A program made the position numbers and the translations under genes. The notes below the pieces were generated by a model, which had not been told where the DNA came from, did no database searches, and saw only the letters and a list, made by a program, of their open reading frames with translations. A stretch of DNA of 6,164 nt from Chloroflexota bacterium (GTDB lineage: Bacteria; Chloroflexota; Dehalococcoidia; Lucifugimonadales; Lucifugimonadaceae), in assembly GCA_016210435.1 (NCBI GenBank), contig JACQUF010000444.1:1-6164 (forward strand). Direction: 5' to 3'. Position 1 is the stretch's first letter; the number at the start of each line of letters is the position of its first letter. This document shows, one piece after another, positions 1 through 5,794 of the stretch.

Positions 1-1
1 C

Positions 2-1231
2 ACCTGGGCGGCAGACCAGTTCAAGGCTGAGAACGGGATCGACCTCAGAAGCGACCGCGCGGCGCTGCAGCGGCTGCGTGTCGAGGCCGAACGAGCCAAG
101 ATCGAGCTTTCCACTGTCACCCAGACCGAGCTCAACCTGCCGTTCATCACTGCGGACGCGACCGGTCCGAAACATCTGTCGATGACGCTTACCCGGGCCA
201 AACTGGAACAGCTCGTGCAGGACCTGATCGACGAGACGGAAGCCCCTTGCCAGCAGGCTATGAAGGACGCGGGCGTGATGCCCAAGGATCTCGGCGAGGT
301 GATCCTGGTCGGCGGGATGACGCGGATGCCAGCCGTCATCGAGAAGGTAAAGAAGATTTTCGGCAAAGAGCCGAACAAGTCGGTTAACCCTGACGAGGCG
401 GTTGCGCTCGGTGCTGCGATCCAGGCCGGCGTGCTCGAAGGACAAGTCAAGGACATCCTGCTCCTGGACGTCACCCCGCTATCGCTCGGAATCGAGACGC
501 TGGGCGGCGTACGGACCGTGTTGATCCAGCGCAACACGACGATTCCGACTTCCAAGTCGGAGGTGTTCACCACTGCCTCAGATGGCCAGACGCAGGTAGA
601 GGTCCACGTGGTCCAGGGCGAACGACCGCTTGCCAACGAGAACAAGTCGATCGGGCGGTTCATCCTGGATGGCCTCCTGCCGGCCCCGCGCGGCGTTCCG
701 CAGATCGAGGTCAAGTTCGACATCGATGCAGACGGTATCCTGACAGTTACCGCCCGTGATATCGGCACGAAGCGGCAGCAACACATAACGATTTCCGGCC
801 GCTCCGGTCTTTCGAAGGAAGACATCGCGAGAGCGGTACACGAAGCGGAGGAGCACGCCGAGGAGGACCGTCAGAAGAAGGAAGCGGTGGATGCCCGTAA
901 TGCCGCGGACAGCGCGGCATACGCGGCCGAAAAGCTGATGCGAGAGCAGGCCGACAAGGTTCCTGCCGATCTCAAGGGCGAGATCGAGTCGCAGATCAAG
1001 AAGGTTCGAGAGCTTATCGCGAAGCCGCAGCCTGAAACGGCTGAAGTCGTGGCCGCGGCGGACGCCCTTCAGAAGCTGCTGCAGAAGGTCGGCCAGGCGG
1101 TGTACGCGGCCGGGGGCGCGCAGCCAGGGGCAGGCGGTCCGGGCGGCGCGGCTGCGGGCGGAGAGCAGCCGGGCGACGGCGAGAAGAAGAAGCCGGACGA
1201 CACGGTCGAAGGCGAGTTCCGCGAAGTGTAG
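2..1231 (+). CDS. dnaK: Molecular chaperone DnaK (Hsp70), C-terminal 409 residues, 5' end outside window
   Basis: Cytoplasmic ATP-driven Hsp70 chaperone that folds client proteins with DnaJ and GrpE. The reading frame is open from base 2, and the residues before the first ATG (182) are already canonical DnaK ([32 protein letters not shown]), so that ATG is internal. About 230 N-terminal residues of a normal ~640-residue protein are missing. Visible in order: the end of the nucleotide-binding domain ([20 protein letters not shown]), the interdomain linker ([16 protein letters not shown]), the beta-sandwich substrate-binding domain ([39 protein letters not shown]), the alpha-helical lid, a Gly/Ala-rich tail, and an acidic end VEGEFREV like the usual EEVD-type tail. 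One small oddity: DGLLPAPRG where most DnaKs have GIPPAPRG. No dnaJ follows; the next genes are convergent. Identification is secure. Confidence 0.98.
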   Translation, partial: TWAADQFKAENGIDLRSDRAALQRLRVEAERAKIELSTVTQTELNLPFITADATGPKHLSMTLTRAKLEQLVQDLIDETEAPCQQAMKDAGVMPKDLGEVILVGGMTRMPAVIEKVKKIFGKEPNKSVNPDEAVALGAAIQAGVLEGQVKDILLLDVTPLSLGIETLGGVRTVLIQRNTTIPTSKSEVFTTASDGQTQVEVHVVQGERPLANENKSIGRFILDGLLPAPRGVPQIEVKFDIDADGILTVTARDIGTKRQQHITISGRSGLSKEDIARAVHEAEEHAEEDRQKKEAVDARNAADSAAYAAEKLMREQADKVPADLKGEIESQIKKVRELIAKPQPETAEVVAAADALQKLLQKVGQAVYAAGGAQPGAGGPGGAAAGGEQPGDGEKKKPDDTVEGEFREV

Positions 1232-1251
1232 GGGCGGACCCTCTTCCGGCC

Positions 1252-1515
1252 TTAAGCCACCTTCTCCCCCGTGGGGCGAAGCGCGTAATTCGGGTTGTCG
1301 AGGTAGATGCGATTTATCCCGGGACGCCATCCCAGCGCGAATTGCCCTTCGATCGCATGACCGTGATGCGCTTGATCACGTCAGGGTTGCCGAGGCCGTG
1401 CGGCGCTTTGCCATTCAGTACAAGGACGATATTCTCCGCCCACTTGGGAAGGCCTTCGTTCGCCGCGACAGGCGACGACCCGGCGAAATGAGGCGTGATC
1501 GTGATGCGCTGTCTG
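1252..1515 (-). pseudogene. Relic of a D-2-hydroxyacid dehydrogenase (C-terminal fragment, truncated and frameshifted)
   Basis: Minus-strand codons from 1508 to 1317 read 64 residues beginning RITITPHFAGSSPVAANEG and ending SRWDGVPG, then meet TAA at 1316-1314. TPHFAG matches the catalytic-histidine motif (TPHxAG) of NAD-dependent D-isomer 2-hydroxyacid dehydrogenases. From that His to the conserved E-N pair (KWAENI) is 19 residues, the same spacing as in SerA-type proteins, and LNGKAP fits the following 'GxPL' segment. After the TAA, the neighbouring frame (1320-1252) reads on as GINRIYLDNPNYALRP... to a second TAA at 1254-1252, which suggests one lost base near 1317-1322. No start codon, catalytic Arg or Glu, or Rossmann fold is present: homology stops at about 1508-1515, next to the stop codon of the deacetylase gene, so the 5' part was probably deleted. 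The fragment is surely dehydrogenase-like; the frameshift is less certain. It fills almost all of the 284-bp gap between dnaK and the deacetylase gene. Confidence 0.75.
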
Positions 1516-2670
1516 CTACAAGCCGTGCTTTGGAAAGATGCGCCGCTTCACTTCCTGGACGCTGTAGTCCGCAAAGGCGCGGATCTGGGCGCGAATGTCT
1601 TCGTCCAGCAGCTCGTCGGGAGGATCGGCAAACGTGCCGGGACCGTCGGGGCCGCGATAGCCCGCGGGAAGCTGTTCCGGTATCTCGACGCCGCACATGA
1701 TGGCGTAGGCCATGCTCCACCCGCGCGCCACCGCGCTCAGGTCGTAGCCTCCTCCGCCCGCGGCGACCCACCTGCCGCATTCGTCCGCCAGGGTTGCCAG
1801 CTTGGAAACCGTCGTGGCAAAGCCCTGCGTCGTCAGTCGGAGGTGGGTTATCGGGTCCCCGTAATGGGTGTCGATACCAAGCTGGGTGAACAGCAAGTCG
1901 GGCTTGAAGGCGCGCACGAGCGGGGGAACGATCTCATCGAATGCGCGCGCATAGATCTCATCGTCGGTATACGGCGCGAGCGGAACGTTCACCGAGCAGC
2001 CCGCGCCGTCCCCGACGCCGCTCTCACTGACGTCCCCGGTACCAGGGAACAGGAAACGACCGCTTTCATGCAACGAGATCGTCATCACCCTCGGTGAATC
2101 GTAGAACGCGTACTGCACGCCATCACCGTGGTGACAGTCGATATCGACATAGACGACACGCATCCCTTTATCGACGAGACGTTTGATGGCGAGTACCGGA
2201 TCGTTGAATATGCAGAACCCAGAGGCGCGCCGTGGGAGCGCGTGATGCAGGCCGCCCGCGGGATTGAACGCAACGTCTACCTGGCCCTTCCGGACCAACT
2301 CGGCTGCGACCATCGTCCCGCCTGCTGCGAGCGCGTGCGCCTCGAACATACCCGGATACACCGGGTTGTCGCCCGGTCCAAAGCCGTACGCAAATTCATC
2401 TGGCACCGAAAGACCGCCGCTGAGCGCCTTCACGGCTGAGATGTAGTCCGCCTCGTGGAACAGTCGAAGATCCTCGTCGGTCGCCGCCCGCGGTTCGACG
2501 ACGTGGCTTTCCGACACCGATAGGAACCCCGCCGCCTTTGCCAGCTCAAACGCGTACCGGAGGCGGATCGGCTTCATGGGATGCGATTCGCCGTACGAGT
2601 GCCCGGACATCGTGGAGGTGTAGATATACGCGGCGCGTCGGGACTTCCCGGGCAGGTCTTTCAGGATCAC
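1516..2670 (-). CDS. Histone deacetylase / AcuC-family zinc deacetylase, 384 aa
   Basis: Arginase/deacetylase-fold hydrolase that removes acetyl (or a related acyl) group from lysine or polyamine substrates; bacterial relatives include AcuC, which deacetylates acetyl-CoA synthetase, and acetylpolyamine amidohydrolases. The substrate here is unknown. Seen, numbering from the GTG start: the N-terminal strand AYIYTS (14-19) and ESHPMKP (28-34); the catalytic His pair H142-H143 in GGLHHA; zinc ligands D178 and H180 in YVDIDCHHGDG; the third ligand D267 in QLGIDTHYGD; the glycine-rich loop and transition-state Tyr309 in AGGGGYD. All key residues are present, so it should be active, and the length suits the family. 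No signal peptide, hence cytoplasmic. The GTG at 2670-2668 is chosen because it overlaps the upstream gene's TGA (GTGA), has GAGGGGG just upstream, and keeps the first strand. The ATG at 2766 would add 32 Arg-rich residues inside the upstream gene; the ATG at 2610 would cut off the first strand. Confidence 0.93.
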   Translation of the reverse strand: MILKDLPGKSRRAAYIYTSTMSGHSYGESHPMKPIRLRYAFELAKAAGFLSVSESHVVEPRAATDEDLRLFHEADYISAVKALSGGLSVPDEFAYGFGPGDNPVYPGMFEAHALAAGGTMVAAELVRKGQVDVAFNPAGGLHHALPRRASGFCIFNDPVLAIKRLVDKGMRVVYVDIDCHHGDGVQYAFYDSPRVMTISLHESGRFLFPGTGDVSESGVGDGAGCSVNVPLAPYTDDEIYARAFDEIVPPLVRAFKPDLLFTQLGIDTHYGDPITHLRLTTQGFATTVSKLATLADECGRWVAAGGGGYDLSAVARGWSMAYAIMCGVEIPEQLPAGYRGPDGPGTFADPPDELLDEDIRAQIRAFADYSVQEVKRRIFPKHGL

Positions 2671-4127
2671 GTTCCCCCTCGCGCGCGCCGCGCGCCGAAA
2701 GCGTGGCGTGAGACCCAGACGAGCCCGAGCACCGCGGCGATGGCTCCACCGCCGCCAAGCAACCACCAGAGAATAGCCGAAGAGGGAGCGTTCCCCTCAC
2801 CCCGACCCTCTCCCTCAAGGGGAGAGGGCGAATCAGGGTCACCCCGACCCTCTCCCTCAAGGGGAGAGGGCGAATCAGGGTCACCCCGACCCTCTCTCCC
2901 AAGGGGAGAGGTGGCGTTCGATGGCTCGCCAGCCGTCGAAGCCGGGACCGGGGACGCACCCTCGCTCTGGGGCACAGAAGTCCCGGCGGCTACTGGCGCG
3001 GCAGTCGCAACGTGCGCTGGGGCGGCGATTGCAGTCGGCGACGGCAAGGGTTCGAGGGGTTTCGCGCCAATCGCCCTTCGCCATTCGTTTTCCAGTTCTT
3101 CCAGAGTTCTCCCGTATGTCTCCAAAGCCGCATTGTTGGGCAATGCGCCGCCTCGCAGGGCGGATATGAACCAGCGCATCCGTTCATCACCATGGACTTC
3201 GATGAGATACCCGGCGAAGTTGCCAGCCTGCGGATAGAACACGTTGATATCGGCGGGGCGGCCGGGGAGCGAATTCATCGCGCGCAGCGTGAGCAAGCGG
3301 TCTCCCTTGATGGCTGGTTTGAGCGTGGAAGCCGTCGCATCGCGGCTCCCGGTCTCGAAATAGACGGCGAGCCCTTCGTTCAGCCAGGAAGGCCGCTTTG
3401 CGGCAGGCGTGTCAGTGGCTCGCCCGAATATCAGATGCGTGAGTTCGTGAACGACGCCCGAGGTCTCGGCATTGGTCAGCACGAACAGGCTGTAATCCGC
3501 ATACGCGAACCCCGCGAAGACATGGCCTTCCTTGGTGGTCGCGCTTATGAATGGGAACGCCGCCCGCGCCTCCGCTCCTGAGTTGAACAGCACGGCCCGG
3601 TAGTCGCCGTCAAGCGCCTTTCCTATCACCGATTCGATCCTGGGAATTCGATCCGTCACCTGGTTCGTGAGCGTCTGGACGGCGGAAGCCGGCCGATCGT
3701 GGTAGATGATGGTCAGCCCGTTCCTGGACTGGCGCTGCCATTTGAACTGCGGGTCCAGATATTCGATCTGGAGCGGCGGCGTCTCGAATTCGACTCCTGC
3801 CGCATCACGTATCAGATAATGGACTTCGAATACGACCCCGGGCGGGTAATAGGTCGGTTCGCGGGTGGGGATCTCGAACGTGGCGGTGATCTGCTGGCCG
3901 CGTGTGAAGCGCGGGTAGCTGTAGGTAGTGATCGTACGCGTTCCCTGCGGCCTGAAGAATGCCTGGACTGACGTTATCTCTGCGCCGTCGCTAGCGGCTT
4001 CGAGAGTCAGCTCGATCGAGTCCCCGAACCTTATCCGATAGTTCTGGTCCAGCACGCGGATCGACGCCGCGGCCGCAGCGCCGCCGGGCGCGAGAGCGAA
4101 TATGCCAACGGCAAGGAAGGTTACCAA
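2667..4127 (-). CDS. Secreted, C-terminally membrane-anchored gluzincin metallopeptidase ('peptidase MA' type), 486 aa
   Basis: Predicted zinc metalloprotease acting outside the membrane; substrate unknown. Numbering from TTG 4127: hydrophobic segment and Ala-rich stretch (3-21) resembling a signal peptide; beta-rich domain (about 23-125); protease domain (about 130-355) with HELTH at 227-231 (zinc ligands H227, H231; catalytic E228) and WLNEGLAVYFE, whose E251 is the likely third ligand, giving the gluzincin pattern HExxH-x19-E. Next come a Pro/Ala/Ser linker (357-405), a charged repeat tract (404-445) encoded by tandem palindromic DNA, a transmembrane helix (451-473) and a basic cytoplasmic tail (SRHAFGARRARGGT). 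The catalytic domain therefore lies outside and the C-terminus inside. The start is uncertain: no ATG fits. The frame is open back to the npdG stop and the upstream codons encode LKRRISA, a good positive n-region, so translation may begin at CTG 4160 or 4148. It follows npdG closely and overlaps the deacetylase gene by four bases. Confidence 0.88.
   Translation of the reverse strand: MVTFLAVGIFALAPGGAAAAASIRVLDQNYRIRFGDSIELTLEAASDGAEITSVQAFFRPQGTRTITTYSYPRFTRGQQITATFEIPTREPTYYPPGVVFEVHYLIRDAAGVEFETPPLQIEYLDPQFKWQRQSRNGLTIIYHDRPASAVQTLTNQVTDRIPRIESVIGKALDGDYRAVLFNSGAEARAAFPFISATTKEGHVFAGFAYADYSLFVLTNAETSGVVHELTHLIFGRATDTPAAKRPSWLNEGLAVYFETGSRDATASTLKPAIKGDRLLTLRAMNSLPGRPADINVFYPQAGNFAGYLIEVHGDERMRWFISALRGGALPNNAALETYGRTLEELENEWRRAIGAKPLEPLPSPTAIAAPAHVATAAPVAAGTSVPQSEGASPVPASTAGEPSNATSPLGREGRGDPDSPSPLEGEGRGDPDSPSPLEGEGRGEGNAPSSAILWWLLGGGGAIAAVLGLVWVSRHAFGARRARGGT
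2674..2680 (-). promoter_or_regulatory. Shine-Dalgarno sequence of the deacetylase gene, deciding its GTG start
   Basis: Minus strand reads GAGGGGG, then AAC, then GTG. With GAGG as the core, the distance to GTG is six bases, a normal spacing. The site lies inside the last codons of the upstream metallopeptidase gene, so a ribosome terminating at TGA (2669-2667) sits directly over it, as expected for coupled reinitiation. Confidence 0.65.
2797..2911. repeat. Three tandem GC-rich palindromic units (42-bp period) inside the metallopeptidase gene
   Basis: Two identical 42-bp units (2797-2838 and 2839-2880) are followed by a diverged third unit (from 2881 to about 2911). Each contains a hairpin: 9-bp perfect arms CCCTCTCCC/GGGAGAGGG at 2806-2814/2820-2828 and 2848-2856/2862-2870, and imperfect arms with one T-G wobble at 2891-2899/2903-2911. 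The period is 14 codons, so the reading frame is kept; in the metallopeptidase it encodes PDSPSPLEGEGRG twice and SPLGREGRG once. The core with its preceding CCCCTCACCCC resembles, from memory, a palindromic repeat scattered between genes in many unrelated bacteria. It lies about 130-240 bases upstream of the deacetylase start in the mRNA, so the hairpins could also affect transcript stability or polarity (inference). Confidence 0.9.
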
Positions 4128-4159
4128 TGCCGAGATGCGGCGTTTCAGGGGATAGATCA

Positions 4160-4171
4160 GACTCGCAACCT
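4160..4171 (-). promoter_or_regulatory. Possible alternative translation start of the metallopeptidase (AGG, 8 nt, CTG)
   Basis: On the minus strand AGG at 4171-4169, overlapping the npdG TAG stop (4172-4170), is followed after eight bases by an in-frame CTG at 4160-4158. Starting here adds 11 residues including KRR, which would complete the signal peptide. The TTG at 4127 has no visible Shine-Dalgarno sequence. CTG starts are rare, so this is only a candidate. Confidence 0.3.
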
Positions 4172-4820
4172 ATATGCCGTGAACATGAATTGATGCCTGT
4201 GCTCTGTAGATACGATTGATGTTGATCAACAGTGCGGTCGCGCCTTCAAGGTAGCGGGCACTCTCCAGGCCGCCGACATCCACGGGCCGGAGGCCAGGAA
4301 TCTTCCCGGCGAGTCGCATGACCGTCTGCTTTGCGCCGGCTTCATCTCCGCAGATCAATGCGTCGGTATCCATGGGTACGCCAGGCTTCAGCAGATCCCG
4401 TGCCGGGAGCGTATGGAAGCCTGAAACCCACGTTGCCCCGGGGACGAGAGACGCGGCCTCTTCAGAAGCAGAGCCGGCCGGAGGCCGGATTGCCCGGGCG
4501 CGTCCGCCGACCATTTCCACTGGCGCGACGACGTTGATTGCGATCTTGCCGCTCAGACGGTCATTCAAACTGCCGAGCAGCTCAGCCTGGGCCTTGTAGG
4601 GCACCGCCAGAATTACGATCTCGGATTCGGCCGCGTCGGCATTGGCGGCGCCGTCGATCCTACCTGCAGACGCAGGAAGGTCTCGGATCAGCATGGCAGC
4701 GGCGTCTCTGGCCCGTTGCGGGTCTCTTGACCCGATGACTATCGCCTCGCCCGCAGACGCCAGCCGCAGGGCGAGCCCGCGGCCTTCGGGACCTGTCCCG
4801 CCGATGATGCCGATCGCCAT
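4170..4820 (-). CDS. npdG: NADPH-dependent F420 reductase (F420H2:NADP+ oxidoreductase) family, 216 aa
   Basis: Family members transfer hydride between coenzyme F420 and NADP(H) in the cytoplasm, linking the NADPH pool to F420-dependent reductases. Seen: a Rossmann dinucleotide motif at the very N-terminus, IGIIGGTGPEGRGLALRLA (3-21), with S31-R32 in IGSRD at the end of strand 2, where this family binds the 2'-phosphate of NADP; VILAVPYKA (69-77); GFHTLPA (134-140); CGDE (157-160); and a C-terminal GLRPVDVGGLESARYLEG (176-193) followed by ALLININ. These match the archaeal Fno and bacterial NpdG pattern along the whole length, and 216 residues is the normal size. The ATG at 4820 places the Rossmann motif properly; no clear Shine-Dalgarno sequence is seen, only a G7 run about 15-20 bases upstream. 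It is the first gene of the leftward unit. The reductase family is secure; strict F420 use is inferred from family membership, since no F420 biosynthesis gene is in view. Confidence 0.9.
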   Translation of the reverse strand: MAIGIIGGTGPEGRGLALRLASAGEAIVIGSRDPQRARDAAAMLIRDLPASAGRIDGAANADAAESEIVILAVPYKAQAELLGSLNDRLSGKIAINVVAPVEMVGGRARAIRPPAGSASEEAASLVPGATWVSGFHTLPARDLLKPGVPMDTDALICGDEAGAKQTVMRLAGKIPGLRPVDVGGLESARYLEGATALLININRIYRAQASIHVHGI

Positions 4821-4888
4821 TTCGTAGCTTTACAAGCCCCCCCAGGCATCGTAGCATCGCCGCCAGATTTAACGGGCAGGAAATCTCG
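4821..4888. promoter_or_regulatory. Divergent intergenic region between npdG-like and FAH-family genes
   Basis: A 68-bp region is the only intergenic space that can hold promoters for both the leftward npdG-metallopeptidase-deacetylase unit and the rightward FAH-moxR unit. It contains a run of seven C (4837-4843). I see no inverted repeat that would be an obvious operator and no convincing minus-strand promoter. Confidence 0.5.
4829..4857 (+). promoter_or_regulatory. Candidate sigma70-type promoter for the FAH-family gene
   Basis: TTTACA (4829-4834, five of six bases of TTGACA) is separated by exactly 17 bases from TAGCAT (4852-4857, four of six of TATAAT). A start near 4864 would give a leader of about 25 bases containing the AGG ribosome-binding site at 4878-4880. 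The prediction rests on pattern only, in a GC-rich genome where promoter consensus is weak. Confidence 0.35.
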
Positions 4889-5794
4889 ATGCGCTTCTAT
4901 CAGGTCATCTTTCCGAATGGCGAATCGCACCTTGCTGCGGAGGCGTCGGAAGACTCCCTTGTCGATCTAACGTCGATCTCGCCGCACGCACGGTCTATCT
5001 ATGACCTGCTCCACGCTGCCTCGCTGGTCGGAACGACCGTCGACCGGGTCGCTCAGGCGCTGATCGACCGACGCGGGACCGCCTGGCTTTCGTTGAGTGA
5101 CCTCGAGCGCAATAGTTCTACCGGATCCGGGCCGAAGCTCGCCCCGCCGCTCGTCCCGCCTGAGATCTGGGCGGTAGGGGTCACCTACCAGGACAGCATG
5201 AGGGAGCGGCAGGCGGAGAGCAAATCGCCGGACATCTATGCCAGGGTCTACACCGCGGACCGGCCTGAGGTGTTTTTCAAGGGAACGCCGCGCGTGCTCG
5301 CGGAACCCTTCGGCGAAGTCGGGATCCGGTCTGACTCAGCGTGGAACGTACCCGAGCCAGAGCTTGCGTTCGTCCTTTACGACGGACGGATTGCGGGCTT
5401 CACGTGCGGTAACGACATGTCGAGCCGCACCATCGAAGGCGAGAACCCTCTTTACCTCCCGCAGGCGAAGATCTACGACAAGTCATGCGCAATTGGGCCA
5501 TGCTTCGCCAGCGCGGAGGCGGTCGGTGACCCACAGAAACTTACGGTCTCGCTGGTAATCGAACGGGGTGGAAAGCAGGCTTTCAAGGGATCGACTAACA
5601 CCAGCAAGATGCGACGAAGCTGCGACTATCTGGCGGACTGGCTCCAGCGCCACAACCCTGTGCCAGACGGCACCACCGTCTGCACGGGCACGGGCACGAT
5701 TCCTCCGCCTGAATTCACCCTCCAGCAGGGCGACGTCATCAAGATCGCGATCGAAAAGATCGGGACCCTGACAAACACGGTCGTGGTGGTCTGA
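4889..5794 (+). CDS. Fumarylacetoacetate hydrolase (FAH) family enzyme, 2-dehydro-3-deoxy-D-arabinonate dehydratase-like, 301 aa
   Basis: FAH-fold, divalent-metal-dependent cytoplasmic enzyme. Its motifs agree along almost the whole length with the archaeal KdaD type, which dehydrates 2-keto-3-deoxy-D-arabinonate to 2-oxoglutarate semialdehyde in non-phosphorylating pentose breakdown. Visible: PPEIWAVGVTYQDSMRER (90-107); RPEVFFKGTP (125-134); the metal ligands E156 and E158 in PEPELAFVL and D176 in GNDMSSR; ENPLYLPQAKIYDKSCAIGP (185-204) with K194; FKGSTNTSKMRR (232-243); NPVPDGTTVCTGTGTIPP (256-273). The N-terminal ~85 residues form the usual small variable domain. ATG 4889 is preceded by GCAGG with eight bases between AGG and ATG. 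The stop TGA overlaps the next gene's ATG by one base. No sugar dehydrogenase, sugar-acid dehydratase or semialdehyde dehydrogenase is in the window, so the exact substrate (a keto-deoxy sugar acid or another 2-oxo acid, or acylpyruvate hydrolysis) remains inferred. The comparison with KdaD is from memory. Confidence 0.9.
   Translation: MRFYQVIFPNGESHLAAEASEDSLVDLTSISPHARSIYDLLHAASLVGTTVDRVAQALIDRRGTAWLSLSDLERNSSTGSGPKLAPPLVPPEIWAVGVTYQDSMRERQAESKSPDIYARVYTADRPEVFFKGTPRVLAEPFGEVGIRSDSAWNVPEPELAFVLYDGRIAGFTCGNDMSSRTIEGENPLYLPQAKIYDKSCAIGPCFASAEAVGDPQKLTVSLVIERGGKQAFKGSTNTSKMRRSCDYLADWLQRHNPVPDGTTVCTGTGTIPPPEFTLQQGDVIKIAIEKIGTLTNTVVVV

Noticed and set aside
182..1231. dnaK starting at the ATG at 182
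   Set aside because: The frame is open upstream to base 2 and encodes conserved DnaK residues, so this ATG is internal.
1233..1251. Possible terminator hairpin after dnaK (GGCGGA/TCCGGCC)
   Set aside because: The stem is only six pairs with a bulge and is not followed by a T-run.
1261..1281. Near-palindrome CTTCTCCCC-CGT-GGGGCGAAG, possible bidirectional terminator
   Set aside because: The stem has one mismatch and no T-run on either side, and it lies in the apparent coding remains of the dehydrogenase relic; it may contribute to termination but cannot be called.
578..1330. Long minus-strand open frame antisense to dnaK
   Set aside because: The Arg/Leu-rich translation is a codon-bias shadow of dnaK with no family motifs.
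1516..2766. A 416-residue deacetylase starting at ATG 2766
   Set aside because: The extra 32 residues are Arg-rich, overlap the C-terminal membrane-anchor codons of the upstream gene, and are not deacetylase-like; GTG 2670 has an SD and a GTGA overlap.
2797..2911. CRISPR-like array
   Set aside because: The repeats are directly abutting 42-bp units without unique spacers and are read as protein; there are no cas genes.
2581..3237. Plus-strand open frames across the repeat region (Pro/Ser/Arg-rich translation)
   Set aside because: They are antisense to the metallopeptidase and deacetylase, which carry full catalytic motifs; the repetitive peptides come from the palindromic DNA.
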